This document shows positions 17,809 to 27,509 of a stretch of DNA of 64,000 nucleotides, piece by piece. The position numbers and the translations under genes were made by a program. Where the stretch lies: positions 30,785 through 94,784 of the forward strand of contig CAZCLE010000002.1 in NCBI GenBank assembly GCA_964499445.1. The letters run 5' to 3'. Every line of letters starts with the position of its first letter. The first letter of the stretch is position 1. The notes beneath the pieces were generated by a model that was not told the DNA's origin, searched no databases, and saw only the letters and a program-made list of their open reading frames with translations. The stretch is from GCA-2688105 sp964499445 (lineage in GTDB: Bacteria; Chloroflexota; Dehalococcoidia; Dehalococcoidales; GCA-2688105).

Positions 17809-18010
17809 AGATAGCTAACGCCTGGGGTGTTAATGCTGTCACATGGCCGGAGTGTGATATCGGGTTAACTATGCCCAAGTAAAGCATGGAAGTGCTAATG
17901 GCAGCGATGAGGAAATGCGTTAAGCTCGGGTAATCGCTGCTAAAATTTGCCAGCATTGCTTTAGTCATATTGCCCTAAGATATGCTAAACCGCATATTTG
18001 AGATATAGTA
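17809..18010 (+). pseudogene. Remnant of a third UroD-type gene (C-terminal tail and 3' flank)
   Basis: Bases about 17818-18008 closely resemble the end of copy 2 and its downstream flank (about 18960-19140). Both include a GTTAATGC/GTCAATGC segment, a GGCC.GAGTGTGATAT-like stretch, GAAGTGCTAATGGCAGCGA, and the shared sequence ATCGCTGCTAAAATTTGCCAGCA after the stop. In translation the remnant reads GVNAVTWPECDI, then a stop codon after MPK, so it is not a gene. It is what is left of a tandem duplicate after deletion of its main body. Confidence 0.8.
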
Positions 18011-18026
18011 TGCAGAAAGGAATAGT

Positions 18027-19064
18027 ATGGAAACAGAACTTAATTCTAGAGAACGAGTGCTCAGGCTTTTTAGAAGGGAAAAGATAGACCGCATTCCTGT
18101 CTTCAGTGGTCTGGGGAACATAACCGTAGATGGAATTGAGAAATGTGGTTATAAATTCGTAGGTGTCCATGAAGACGCACGCAAAATGGCGGACGTGGCT
18201 GCAGCCACGTTCCAGATGTATGGCTTTGAGTGTGCAGTAGTCCCTTTTGACTTCGGGATTGAACCCCAAGCTTTAGGCTGTGAGGTTAATTTTTACCCTC
18301 ACCATGAAGATGTTATCTATCCCACCATAAAAAAGAATCTTGCCGAGCATATAGAGGACCTGAATATCCACGTGCCCTCGGATTTAGCCAACGCGGGGAG
18401 GATACCCGTGGTGACCGAAGCAATTCGTCTCCTGAAAGAGGAAGTAGGCAAGCAAGTGGCAGTGGGAGCCGTGATTCTGGGACCATATACCTTAGCCGGG
18501 CAGATCACCGACCCCGGGAACATGGCTAAGTTGGCGTTTAAGAAGCCAGACATGGTTCATAAGTTGCTGGACATTCTGGATGAGGTTGAAATCGAGACCG
18601 CCAGGATTTATAAAGAAGCCGGTGCCGATTATGTAACCATCCATGAGATGGCAGCGGGAGGAGATATATTAAGCCCGCGTATGTTTAGATCTGTAGTACA
18701 GCCTCATATAGAACGAATCCTGTCCACTATGCCCTCGCCGAAGGTCCTGCACATGTGTGGCGATACGGATAGCATTGTTGAGGACATGGTACTCTGTGGA
18801 GCCGATGCCATCAGCGTAGAGCAAAAGAACCATATAGCCGAGACCAGGCAGAAGGTGGGGCCTGATGTGCTCATCTTTGGAAATATTGACACTTTCAGGT
18901 TGATGGCGACAGGAAAACCTGAAGATGTTGAAAGAGCGGTAAAGCGGGCTATTGACGAGGGTGTCAATGCCGTATGGCCCGGGTGTGATATGTGGCCAAC
19001 CGTGCCCAAGGAAAACATGGAAGCGCTAATGGCAGCGACGAAGAAATATGGTAAGCTTGGGTAA
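18027..19064 (+). CDS. UroD-fold methyltransferase, copy 2
   Basis: This 345-residue paralogue of the gene at 16720 has the zinc ligands H242, C244 (LHMCGDTDS) and C320 (WPGCDMWPTVP). It shares the N-terminal SRERVL...DRIP block, the LLKEEVGKQVAVGA block and the ISVEQKNHI stretch with copy 1, but it is clearly diverged. The two copies may accept different methyl donors or act as a pair. A weak AAAGG site precedes the ATG. No terminator is obvious downstream, and the next plus-strand gene starts about 260 bases later. Confidence 0.85.
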   Translation: METELNSRERVLRLFRREKIDRIPVFSGLGNITVDGIEKCGYKFVGVHEDARKMADVAAATFQMYGFECAVVPFDFGIEPQALGCEVNFYPHHEDVIYPTIKKNLAEHIEDLNIHVPSDLANAGRIPVVTEAIRLLKEEVGKQVAVGAVILGPYTLAGQITDPGNMAKLAFKKPDMVHKLLDILDEVEIETARIYKEAGADYVTIHEMAAGGDILSPRMFRSVVQPHIERILSTMPSPKVLHMCGDTDSIVEDMVLCGADAISVEQKNHIAETRQKVGPDVLIFGNIDTFRLMATGKPEDVERAVKRAIDEGVNAVWPGCDMWPTVPKENMEALMAATKKYGKLG

Positions 19065-19325
19065 TCGCTGCTAAAATTTGCCAGCACTGTTTTAGCCATA
19101 CTGGCTTCAGACATACTGAACGGCGTGTCGGAGGTATAGGGGTGGCAGAAATGATGGGCGTTAAGAGGGTTCAATAAAGGAGCCCTCCAAGGCTGGTGTG
19201 TGCTGACGTCGGGGCATCGATTTTTAGCTTCCGGTAACGCTTAAAGCCTTTTTTATCGGGTAATCCCAATGTTGACTAATGTGTGGTAAGCTTATTTAGA
19301 ATTTCTATGAAGAGGAAGTAGGGAA

Positions 19326-20015
19326 ATGCATGATAAAGCTGAGCTGAGTAAAATAGGAAAGAAATTTTGGTCTTATCTGGAAATCTTGTGCCAGAAGGCA
19401 AAGGAGCTGGGAGCCTCAGAAGCAATAGCAATACCGGTTACTGATATAGTAGTGGATGAGAGAGCAAGGATAAAGTGCCTGGTGCCGGTGTGTTCTTTCT
19501 ATGGTAGCAACCTGATGTGTCCCCCCAATGTGATGCCTATATCAGAGTTTAAGGAAATCCTCAAAGACTATCATGGTGCTATTTTAATAAAAATAGCCTC
19601 GCCATCATCAGGGCCACCTGAGGAGTTGGCAGGTAAAAATGACTTGTCAAAGGCATGGGAGATAGTCATGTCTGCCAGAAGAGAGGATGAGCAGCTAACG
19701 ATACCAACAAAAGAATACGCTCATGCTCTCAGAGACAATATGGAGCGACTGTACGAAATAATCAGCCAGATAGAGTCTATCTGCTTGAAAGAAGGATATT
19801 CTTTTGCTGCCGGCTTTTCAGCCGGTGGTTGCCTCTTATGTGACAGATGCGTTGGTATCGAATCCGGGTTACCCTGCCGACATCCTTTTAAAGCCAGACC
19901 GTCAATGGAGGCTATGGGCATAGACGTGGTTGCCACTGCCAAGAAAGCCGGGCTGCGGCTCAACTTTGGCCGGGATGAAGCCAGGGGATGGGTGGGGCTG
20001 ATTCTGGTAGATTAA
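19326..20015 (+). CDS. DUF2284 predicted metal-binding protein
   Basis: This 229-residue cysteine-rich protein matches DUF2284. Likely metal ligands are in CLVPVCSFYG (near residue 57), LMCPPN and the C-terminal GGCLLCDRC...LPCRHP cluster (near 160-180), which resembles an Fe-S site. Members often accompany corrinoid methyltransferase or C1 genes, but I know of no proven function. It starts after GAGGAAGTAGGG and lies between the UroD-type genes and the cobalamin adenosyltransferase. Confidence 0.78.
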   Translation: MHDKAELSKIGKKFWSYLEILCQKAKELGASEAIAIPVTDIVVDERARIKCLVPVCSFYGSNLMCPPNVMPISEFKEILKDYHGAILIKIASPSSGPPEELAGKNDLSKAWEIVMSARREDEQLTIPTKEYAHALRDNMERLYEIISQIESICLKEGYSFAAGFSAGGCLLCDRCVGIESGLPCRHPFKARPSMEAMGIDVVATAKKAGLRLNFGRDEARGWVGLILVD

Positions 20016-20175
20016 CCAGGTGGCTTCAACTCTAAAGCTGAGACGGGTAAAATGCATGTAACTTGAGCAAGAGGGAATAGGGACATGCTTGGTCCCGGGA
20101 GCTTTTATTAAAGGTATTGCTAATTTCGTGAGGGGAATTGTAGGCAATAGAAGAGGGCAAAGGTTAAAAGGAAAA

Positions 20176-20712
20176 ATGCCAAAAGGTGACAAGAAGACCA
20201 CTGGTCTGGTGATTGTAAATACCGGCAACGGGAAGGGTAAGACTACGGCAGCCCTAGGTATGCTCCTCAGAGGCTGGGGCTGGGAGATGAAGGTGGTCGT
20301 GCTCCAGTTCATAAAACGTTCGGGTGCCAACTGGGGTGAGCACAGAGCAGCAAAACGCATGGGAGTTGAGATATTACCACTGGGAACCGGCTTTAGTTGG
20401 CGAGACAAGGATACCCAGACAAGCAAGTGCCAAGCCATCAAGCTGTGGGACTTGGCAAAGGAGAAAATCACCTCAGGGGCATATGACATGGTAATACTGG
20501 ATGAACTCAGCTATCCCCTTCGGTATGGCTGGCTATCTCCTGAAGAAGTGCTTGAGGTATTGAGGAATCGCCCGAAAGAGGTTCACGTAGTTATTACCGG
20601 TCGGAATATTTCGCAAAGGTGTATTGATTTTGCCGACATGGTGACCGAGATGCGAAAGATAAAGCATCCCCTTCAGAAAGGCATCAAGGCGCAGCCAGGA
20701 ATTGAGTTTTAG
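20176..20712 (+). CDS. cobO: Cob(I)alamin adenosyltransferase (BtuR/CobO type)
   Basis: This 178-residue enzyme transfers the adenosyl group of ATP to Co(I) corrinoids. The P-loop is NTGNGKGKTTAALG near residue 15, and the family motif VILDELSYPLRYGWL is near residue 110. The open frame runs upstream to 20089, but the ATG at 20176 has AAAAGGAAAA before it and gives the normal family length, so I use that start. It supplies adenosylcobalamin and works in the same corrinoid pathway as CobQ on the opposite strand just downstream. Confidence 0.9.
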   Translation: MPKGDKKTTGLVIVNTGNGKGKTTAALGMLLRGWGWEMKVVVLQFIKRSGANWGEHRAAKRMGVEILPLGTGFSWRDKDTQTSKCQAIKLWDLAKEKITSGAYDMVILDELSYPLRYGWLSPEEVLEVLRNRPKEVHVVITGRNISQRCIDFADMVTEMRKIKHPLQKGIKAQPGIEF

Positions 20713-20837
20713 TAAGCAGGGGCGGAATTGAGGGGTGGCATCCCGCTGGTGGAATTAGACTGCTCTGGCACCGCCGGGCAGATGTCTTTGCCGAACTATC
20801 CAGAAGCTTTATTGCTGTTAACACCCTGTCCAAGCAA

Positions 20838-22355
20838 TCAGCCATAATTCTTTCCCAGAGTTATTTTGTAAACCTGAGACATATTGAGGTTTTGCCTGAT
20901 TATCTCGGCTAGTTTATCATATTGCGCCTGCTTGTCTATTGATATAGCTGTAGCTAATGGCAACCCCCGGAGCTGTCGCAGCCCGTTCAGGAAGGCATGG
21001 GTGAAGTTGGCGTTGTGAAATAAGCCATGGATGTAAGTGCCGAATATCAAGCGATTACTACTGACAGCGCCGTCAAAATAATCAGCTTTCCCTTGGGGAG
21101 TTTCCAAGACCTGAAACGCAGGCAGGCAGTTTTGATTTCTGGTTTGCCCCATGTGAATCTCGTATCCGGTAATTTCTATTCCCTTCAGTCCCTCCAGTAA
21201 GCCGCCATCGGCAATCACTCGAGCTTTAATTTGAGTAGTCGTTTTGGCGTGATTAAAAGTAGTTTTGTCATCGAGTAAGCCCAGTCCAGCAACGCTGGTC
21301 TCTTTGGACTCGATTTCATAAGGGTCATCAACCGTTTTGCCCATCATTTGGTAGCCGCCGCAAATACCTATTACCGGTGTGTCAGTCTTAGCTCGTTGGA
21401 TAATGGCTTGCGCTAACCCTTGTTGCTTTAGGTAAATTAGGTCGGCTATGGTGCTCTTAGTGCCAGGCAGGATAATCAAGTCTGGATTGCCTAGCTCAGC
21501 GGGATTAGTTATATAGCGAACCGTACAACCTTGTGCCTCCAAAGGGTCAAAATCGTCGTAGTTGGAGATGTGAGGCAAGCGTATGATAGCTATATCCACA
21601 TTCCCATTAGCTGAGTCTACTGGTCTTTCATCCAGGTAGACCGAGTCTTCTTGAGCGATGGCAATGTCCCTGAAGTAAGGAATCACTCCCAAGACAGGCT
21701 TGCCAGTGTTTTTCTCCAGAAAGTGCAGTCCTGGCTTTAGTAACTCAATGTCCCCACGGAACTTATTGATAATAATCCCCTTAATGAGGTCGCGTTCTTC
21801 TTTACTCAGTAGTTCTAGAGTGCCAATGAGGAAAGCGAAAACGCCGCCACGGTCAATATCGCCCACTAGAAGTACAGGAGCGCCGGCCATTCGTGCTACC
21901 CGCATGTTAACTATTTCTCTTTCTTTCAAATTTATTTCAGCCGGACTGCCAGCTCCCTCAATGACCACAATGTCGTAGGCAGAGCGTAGCTGGTTTAAGG
22001 AATCCTCTGTTATCCCTAGCAAATGAGGGGTATAATCGTAATATTGGCTAGCCTTCAGATTTTTAACCACTTTGCCCAGGACAATAACCTGTGAGCTAGC
22101 CTCAGCCTGGGGTTTGAGCAGGACTGGGTTCATATGGACTGAGGGCTCAATGCCGGCTGCCTCAGCTTGAACTGCTTGAGCTCGACCGATTTCGCCGCCT
22201 TCCTTGGTGACAAAGGAATTTAAAGCCATATTTTGGGCTTTAAATGGGGCAACTTTAAAGCCATCCTGATGAAAAATGCGGCATAAGGCAGCCACAATGA
22301 TGCTCTTGCCGACTGAAGAGGCTGTGCCCTGTATCATCAAAGTCTTAGCTGTCAT
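20838..22355 (-). CDS. cobQ: Cobyric acid synthase CobQ
   Basis: This 505-residue enzyme amidates four side chains of adenosylcobyrinic acid a,c-diamide. It has an N-terminal dethiobiotin-synthase-like ATPase (MIQGTASSVGKSIIVAALCR) and a C-terminal class I glutaminase-like domain, with the nucleophile elbow VIGICGGYQMMG near residue 330 and a late catalytic His in GTYIHGLFHN. The length is normal. It lies downstream of the BtuF-like gene on the minus strand with a gap of about 125 bases, so the cobalamin riboswitch at 23570-23762 may control both. Confidence 0.94.
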   Translation of the reverse strand: MTAKTLMIQGTASSVGKSIIVAALCRIFHQDGFKVAPFKAQNMALNSFVTKEGGEIGRAQAVQAEAAGIEPSVHMNPVLLKPQAEASSQVIVLGKVVKNLKASQYYDYTPHLLGITEDSLNQLRSAYDIVVIEGAGSPAEINLKEREIVNMRVARMAGAPVLLVGDIDRGGVFAFLIGTLELLSKEERDLIKGIIINKFRGDIELLKPGLHFLEKNTGKPVLGVIPYFRDIAIAQEDSVYLDERPVDSANGNVDIAIIRLPHISNYDDFDPLEAQGCTVRYITNPAELGNPDLIILPGTKSTIADLIYLKQQGLAQAIIQRAKTDTPVIGICGGYQMMGKTVDDPYEIESKETSVAGLGLLDDKTTFNHAKTTTQIKARVIADGGLLEGLKGIEITGYEIHMGQTRNQNCLPAFQVLETPQGKADYFDGAVSSNRLIFGTYIHGLFHNANFTHAFLNGLRQLRGLPLATAISIDKQAQYDKLAEIIRQNLNMSQVYKITLGKNYG

Positions 22356-22480
22356 GATAGTAAACTCCGGCGTCTTCTATAGCTGTGCTTAACCTGCGGC
22401 ATTGTTAACTTTGACCAATAAGAAGTTGGCTGGCGATGGCAATGACAGCAGGCCAAGACATGTCATCTCCTTTACTAAAA

Positions 22481-23461
22481 TTAATCTGAAGCGAATAGTT
22501 CCGGGTGTATCATTTCAGCCAGTTGCTCCAGCGCCTCTACAAACCTGGGTCCAGGGCGTCCAACCAGGTCGGTATATATCTCATATACCCGGTTGTTAAT
22601 GCGGGCATCTGTATCCTTCAATCTCGACTCGGTGTTTGCAAATTGAAAAGGCAAATCAGCGCCTCCCCCCATACCGCTGCCGGCGATAATTACCTGGGGA
22701 TTTGCCTGGATGACTGCCTCTAAACTAATCGTCGGATAACCTTCACCGACGTCCTGGGCAATGTTTACCCCGCCAGCTAATTCAATTAGCTCGTGAATGC
22801 GGGTATGGGAACTCACCGTCCTCAATGGCTCATGCCACATAACGTAAAATACCCTCGGCCTTTGAGCCTCGGACAGAGTATCTGTCTTGTCGGTTACTGC
22901 CCTAATCCGATTCCTCATCTCGGTCACCAGCTGGGAAGCCGCCTCTTGCTTACCAGTGCACTTTCCGGTCAGGGTAATAGCTTCCAGTACCTCGTCAAGG
23001 GTTTTTGGGTCCAGGGTAAGGACGGTTAAGCCAAGTCTCTCCAGTACTGGAATGATTTCGTCCTTGTGAATATTAGTGGCTAATATCAGGTCTGGCTCAA
23101 TGGCAACCGTCCTCTCTAGGTCAACAGTGCTATAGCCACCTATTTTCGGCTTAGCTTTGGCTGCCTCGGGATAATTGCAAAATTCTGTCACCCCCACCAC
23201 TTTATCACCCAAACCCAAGGCAAACAGTACCTCAGTATTGCTTGGGGCAATAGAAACAATCCGTTCCGGGATTTTCTCTAATTTGACTACTCTACCCGCT
23301 TGGTCTGTCACTTCCAGTAGAAATGTTGGCGCCTCTTCGGCAGGCGGTGCGCAAGCTACAATAAGGCTGGCTAGTATTGCTAAAACCAGAGAGAGTGTCG
23401 CTAGCCTCCACAGCTTGCTTTTTATCCTTATCCCAGCAGTAATGCTATGCAATTTCATCAA
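22481..23461 (-). CDS. btuF: BtuF-like cobalamin-binding lipoprotein
   Basis: This 326-residue substrate-binding protein of a class III ABC importer has a lipoprotein signal ending in the lipobox LIVAC (near residue 36). Two Rossmann-type lobes follow, typified by PERIVSIAPSNTEVLFALGLGD and LERTVAIEPDLILA. The cobalamin riboswitch directly upstream makes vitamin B12 or another corrinoid the likely ligand. Permease and ATPase genes are not in this window, so it must use partners elsewhere. Confidence 0.88.
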   Translation of the reverse strand: MMKLHSITAGIRIKSKLWRLATLSLVLAILASLIVACAPPAEEAPTFLLEVTDQAGRVVKLEKIPERIVSIAPSNTEVLFALGLGDKVVGVTEFCNYPEAAKAKPKIGGYSTVDLERTVAIEPDLILATNIHKDEIIPVLERLGLTVLTLDPKTLDEVLEAITLTGKCTGKQEAASQLVTEMRNRIRAVTDKTDTLSEAQRPRVFYVMWHEPLRTVSSHTRIHELIELAGGVNIAQDVGEGYPTISLEAVIQANPQVIIAGSGMGGGADLPFQFANTESRLKDTDARINNRVYEIYTDLVGRPGPRFVEALEQLAEMIHPELFASD

Positions 23462-23490
23462 GTATTACCTCCTAGCTAATACAATCGGAT

Positions 23491-23525
23491 AAAAAAACCC
23501 CCTCTGCTTAATACAGCAAGGAGGG
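23491..23525 (-). terminator. Riboswitch-linked terminator before btuF
   Basis: Read on the minus strand, a CCCTC...GAGGGGG stem with a short loop is followed by a run of seven T. It lies between the cobalamin aptamer and the btuF start, so it is the likely expression platform: ligand binding would favour the terminator and stop transcription. Confidence 0.75.
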
Positions 23526-23569
23526 TCATCACCGTGCTCTGGTCGTTTATCCCACCCCTTTCTCCGCGG

Positions 23570-23762
23570 AAGTTATAGGATATCCGGAGGCTCGGCGTTC
23601 TGGCTTCTGATAGGGTTTAACTAACAGTCACAGCAAGCGGGTCTGCGTCGGATTCTCACCGACTTGCTCTCCGAGACCTCCAGTAGCCTTGTTCTTTTTA
23701 CCACAAACTGGCACCCATAGGCTACCACTCTTCCCAAAGGCTGTCAAGCACCGGATATTTGT
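23570..23762 (-). ncRNA. Cobalamin riboswitch aptamer
   Basis: On the minus strand this leader has the hallmarks of a B12 aptamer. A closing P1 helix joins AATATCCGG (near 23760) and CCGGATATC (near 23580). There is a GGGAAG segment, the conserved core GGTGAGAATCC followed by GCAGACCCGC, and a 3' segment AAGCCAGAACGCCGAGCC in the B12-box position. It lies upstream of the btuF-like gene and, further on, cobQ, so high cobalamin should shut them down. Confidence 0.9.
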
Positions 23763-23888
23763 GTACCAGGTGGGTTAGTCCGGACTATATGTGTCCAGGG
23801 TGACTCCTATACTGGTGTGGACTAATCTTTTGGAGACTATCTTTGTATGGATACCTACGTCGATGCTTGATTTCTTGTGCCTGTGGTG

Positions 23889-24512
23889 TTACCAATATAT
23901 CTCTACAATTTGCACATGTTGCATCGGCTCCCAACGCCTTTGCGCATCTTGATGATGGGCTAAGTAGTAGTCATATGTGAAGTCCGTAGCTTCACTTAGG
24001 TCGATTCGACCATATACTTTACCTGTTTTTATATAACCGACCGTATCATAATCCCCCGATTCTTCCTTACCGGTGCAATCTATGTAAACTAGCCCCTTAT
24101 CAGTTGTCTGGAAGGCATTTACCGCATGGCCGCTACCTTCGTAAAACCCGATTTCCACGAAAGCGGCTTTTATACCCTCTTTCCGGGCATTGTCTCTGAG
24201 GGCTTGAGCAAAACCAGTGCAATCATATTCGCCTGACCTATAAATCCCCCTATCCGTTTTGTCTCTTTCTATGAACTCTTTCAGCTCTGCCCAGGTGGGG
24301 TTCTTGAGTTCAGAAGCGGCTGTAAGCTCAGCATAACGCTTTTCTAGCTCTTCATAATCGAGCCTTCCCAAGTTAAGCTCCTCAGCCAAGGCCGTGTTTT
24401 CTGCTTGCAGGGATTCATATTCAGACGTTGACGCACATCCAGTTAACCAGGTTACGCCCAACAAGCAGGTTATTATACCTACTACTAGCCAAGTTAAATG
24501 CTTTTTCTTCAT
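23889..24512 (-). CDS. Lipoprotein with transglutaminase-like domain
   Basis: This 207-residue protein has a signal peptide ending in the lipobox WLTGC (near residue 26), then a coiled-coil segment (about 30-68), then a transglutaminase/cysteine-protease-like domain. A Cys-His-Asp series is visible: C100 in SGEYDCTGFA, H128 in GSGHAVNAF and an Asp in YIDCTG. Whether it is an active enzyme is unknown. Its own promoter lies upstream. It is unrelated in content to its neighbours. Confidence 0.72.
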   Translation of the reverse strand: MKKKHLTWLVVGIITCLLGVTWLTGCASTSEYESLQAENTALAEELNLGRLDYEELEKRYAELTAASELKNPTWAELKEFIERDKTDRGIYRSGEYDCTGFAQALRDNARKEGIKAAFVEIGFYEGSGHAVNAFQTTDKGLVYIDCTGKEESGDYDTVGYIKTGKVYGRIDLSEATDFTYDYYLAHHQDAQRRWEPMQHVQIVEIYW

Positions 24513-24557
24513 TGCTCCGTCCTCCTTTTCTATTACTCAATGCTTGTTTGCGCTTTT

Positions 24558-24586
24558 AACTTAGCCCTCATTTTCGAGGTTGTCAA
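24558..24586 (-). promoter_or_regulatory. Promoter of the transglutaminase-like lipoprotein gene
   Basis: On the minus strand TTGACA (24586-24581) is 17 bases before TAAGTT (24563-24558). The AAAAGGAGGACG ribosome site of the lipoprotein gene follows about 30 bases later. Confidence 0.55.
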
Positions 24587-24659
24587 TCCCCTATGAACCC
24601 CTGTCCGTGCCGTTATACTTAAGCCCAGGCTGGTTACATGCCTTGAGTCCAGATTCCAG

Positions 24660-27440
24660 TTAGTCAGTAAGTTCCGCCAGCTGTTCCAGCACTGCCTTCA
24701 GAGCCTCCAGTTCTTTTCCATAGTTAGCCCAATCACCGGCTTTGAGGTACTGCTGAGCCTGGTCATAGTGCCGCTGAGCCTCCTCAATTAGATTGGCTAT
24801 GTCAGCGGCTACCGCCTCCTCCGGTTCTGCTGGAGTTGGCGGTTTAACCACGGGTTCAGTTGGCGGCTCCTCAGCACCAAAGATAGCCGCAAGACTTTCC
24901 TTCAAGGTGGGTTCCATAGCTATCTGGTCACCGGCAGCTACAATAATTCGCTTCAGCTCTGGAAGCCCTCTTTCCTCTGCCTGGAGGAAGACCGGCTCCA
25001 CATACAGGTTGGACTTACCTATGGGAATCAGCAGCAGGTTGCCGCGGATAACGTTTGACCCGCCGCGACCCCACAGGGCAAGCTGCTCGGTGATGACGGT
25101 GTCCTGCTGGATTCGGTTCTCTATCTGGCTGGGACCGTACACCAGCCGCTCCTTGGGGAAGTGGTAGGCAAGCAGCTTCCCGTAATTATCGCCATCACAG
25201 CGGGCCGCCAGCCAGCCAATGGTATTATCCTTGTTCACTGGGGTGAAGGGCAACATGAGCAGGAACTCCTCTTTATCCTCATCGGGCAGGCGCATGATAA
25301 CATAGTAGGGTTCTACAAGCTGTCCTTTGCCAGCATAGACCTCCTTGGGTATGGCCCACAGGTCTTCCTTGTTGTAGAATACCCGGGCATCACGCATGTG
25401 GTAGCTTTGGTATACCGAGGCCTGGATATTGAACATGTCCTCGGGATATCTCCAGTGGGCTCGCAGATACTCGGGCATCTGGTCTGCGGGGACGAAGAGG
25501 GTAGGGAAGATAGCCTGGTAGGTTCGAATCAAGGCATCCTCCGGGTCGGTGATATAGAAAGTCACACTGCCATCGTAGGCATCAATAACGGCTTTAACGC
25601 TGTTCCGAATATAGTTTATCCCACCCCCAAGCGGCTCAGAATAGGGATAGCGGTCACTGGTGGTATAGGCGTCCTGTATCCAGAATAACCGTCCCTCCAT
25701 CACCACCAGATAGGGGTCACTGTCCAGCTTCAGGAAAGGTGCCAGGTGGTTCACCCTCTCCCTGATGTTCCGATAATAGAGCACCCTGCTCTCGGGGGTT
25801 AGCTCGCCACTGATAAGGATATTAAAGTCACCTAATTGCCAGGCATAGACTAATCGGCGGATGAAACTGTCCAGTCTAACCCCACCCTTGCCTTCGTAAT
25901 GACCGTAGACATTCTCATCACCCATAGGATAGTCAAATTCCTGGGTCTTTGTTTTTACGATTACGTAATTATTCGTCTTTTCCCCAAAGTATATCTGAGG
26001 CCGCTCTATATTAAAGTCACCAGCGGGGGGTATATCCTTTACCAGCAATACCGGCAGTCCCTCAGCACTGACCTCGTTAACCGGGCTCAGGGCGATTCCG
26101 TAGCCATGAGTAAACTGTAGCCGACGGTTGACCCAGGTTTGCGCCTGCCCGGCTAATTTCTCCGCAGATAGTTCTCGAGCCGATAGCATGACCTGCCGGT
26201 ACTCGCCATCGATGATATAGCGGTCGACATCGACATCATAGAAGTCGTAGTAGAGTCGAATGGACTGGATCTGGTTATAGGTGTCCTTAAGCGGGCGGTG
26301 GTCCCAGAGCCTGATGTTGTTGATGGTCACCTCGTTTTGGACTATATCCTGGAGGCTTGGTGCGTCCTCCGCAGGGAAGGACTGTTCCTCAACCCGGTCA
26401 AGAGCGAAGGCCTCTCTGGTAAATTCGATGTTATACTCAATGTAGGGCTGCTCTCGAGCTAACTCGCTGGGCTGCACCTGAAAGCGATGTACCAGGCTGG
26501 GGAAGATGCCCCCGATGATGATGGCAGCCACTATCCATCCCACGATGGCGTAGAGGGGCCAGCGAAGGTTGCGGCGCAATACGGAAACCAGGAATATCCC
26601 CGCACAGATAAGCACTACTGCTAAAAGAATCCACTGTGCAGGAAGCTTGGCATGCATATCAGCATAGCTGGCTCCAAAGATTACCCCCCGTTCGGAGAAG
26701 ACCAGTTCCCAGATGCCAAGCCAGTAACCCCAGGCGAAAAGACCCAGGATAGCCATGGCCAGTCCACCAACATGGGCTAAAACCGGCCGAGCAAGGTCGA
26801 ACCTAAGCCGCTGCACCGCATAGCTGATAAAGTATACCCCGGCACTGCCAAGAAGGGTGATTATCAGCGCGCCCACGAACCAGCCTTGCAGCAGGTGCAG
26901 GAAAGGCAGTGAGAAGACGTAGAAGCCAATCTCCCTATGGAAAACCGGGTCGGTGATGCCAAAGGGCTGCCCGTTGAAGAACCGAAGCACAACCTCCCAG
27001 TTGCCCTGGGCCACCAGCCCGAATATTAGACTGAGCAGTGCTGTTCCCAGGATAACGCTCCACTTGAGCCTCTGCTGCAGCCAGTGCACTATTGACCAAG
27101 GCCAGAAATGTGCCTCCTTCTTGGGTGCCAGGCGCGTAGCCAGCACCAGGTTCCCCAAAAACAGGAGGCAGAAGATGATAGCCGCCGAGAAGAAGACCAG
27201 TACCTTGGTCTTCAGAATAGTGGTGTAGACACTGCCATAACCTAGGCTGCTGAACCAGAGCCACTCACTATAGAGCCCCTTGGTTATATTTATAAGAATA
27301 AACAGGAACAAAGCCCCGGCCAGTATTAAGAATATCCTGGTAGCCGTCCAGCCGCGCCGGGTGGGCGGTGCCCGCTCTTCGTCTTTACTTTCGGGAAACC
27401 AGCGCTGCCATTGTTTTTCAAATGAATCCATTCTATTCAC
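24660..27440 (-). CDS. UPF0182-family large membrane protein
   Basis: This 926-residue protein fits the UPF0182 family in length, layout and motifs. It has seven or so membrane helices in the first 330 residues (for example LILAGALFLFILINI near 33). A large outer domain follows, with family segments such as AFALDRVEEQSF, TINNIRLWDHRPL, FTHGYGIALSPVNEV and WIQDAYTTSDRYPYS. The tail is Pro/Glu-rich with a final coiled coil (about 875-925). The family is widespread in actinobacteria, cyanobacteria and Chloroflexota and has no proven function. It is monocistronic here. Confidence 0.93.
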   Translation of the reverse strand: MNRMDSFEKQWQRWFPESKDEERAPPTRRGWTATRIFLILAGALFLFILINITKGLYSEWLWFSSLGYGSVYTTILKTKVLVFFSAAIIFCLLFLGNLVLATRLAPKKEAHFWPWSIVHWLQQRLKWSVILGTALLSLIFGLVAQGNWEVVLRFFNGQPFGITDPVFHREIGFYVFSLPFLHLLQGWFVGALIITLLGSAGVYFISYAVQRLRFDLARPVLAHVGGLAMAILGLFAWGYWLGIWELVFSERGVIFGASYADMHAKLPAQWILLAVVLICAGIFLVSVLRRNLRWPLYAIVGWIVAAIIIGGIFPSLVHRFQVQPSELAREQPYIEYNIEFTREAFALDRVEEQSFPAEDAPSLQDIVQNEVTINNIRLWDHRPLKDTYNQIQSIRLYYDFYDVDVDRYIIDGEYRQVMLSARELSAEKLAGQAQTWVNRRLQFTHGYGIALSPVNEVSAEGLPVLLVKDIPPAGDFNIERPQIYFGEKTNNYVIVKTKTQEFDYPMGDENVYGHYEGKGGVRLDSFIRRLVYAWQLGDFNILISGELTPESRVLYYRNIRERVNHLAPFLKLDSDPYLVVMEGRLFWIQDAYTTSDRYPYSEPLGGGINYIRNSVKAVIDAYDGSVTFYITDPEDALIRTYQAIFPTLFVPADQMPEYLRAHWRYPEDMFNIQASVYQSYHMRDARVFYNKEDLWAIPKEVYAGKGQLVEPYYVIMRLPDEDKEEFLLMLPFTPVNKDNTIGWLAARCDGDNYGKLLAYHFPKERLVYGPSQIENRIQQDTVITEQLALWGRGGSNVIRGNLLLIPIGKSNLYVEPVFLQAEERGLPELKRIIVAAGDQIAMEPTLKESLAAIFGAEEPPTEPVVKPPTPAEPEEAVAADIANLIEEAQRHYDQAQQYLKAGDWANYGKELEALKAVLEQLAELTD

Positions 27441-27509
27441 CCAACCTTTCTTAACCCTGTTTTATAGGGTTACACTGCTCTCTGACTTCTATCTCATCGT
27501 GGAACCTTC

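Noticed and set aside
17809..18010. Treating the tail as an independent small gene
   Set aside because: In-frame stops and lack of a start or ribosome site, with clear similarity to the end of the next gene, make it a remnant.
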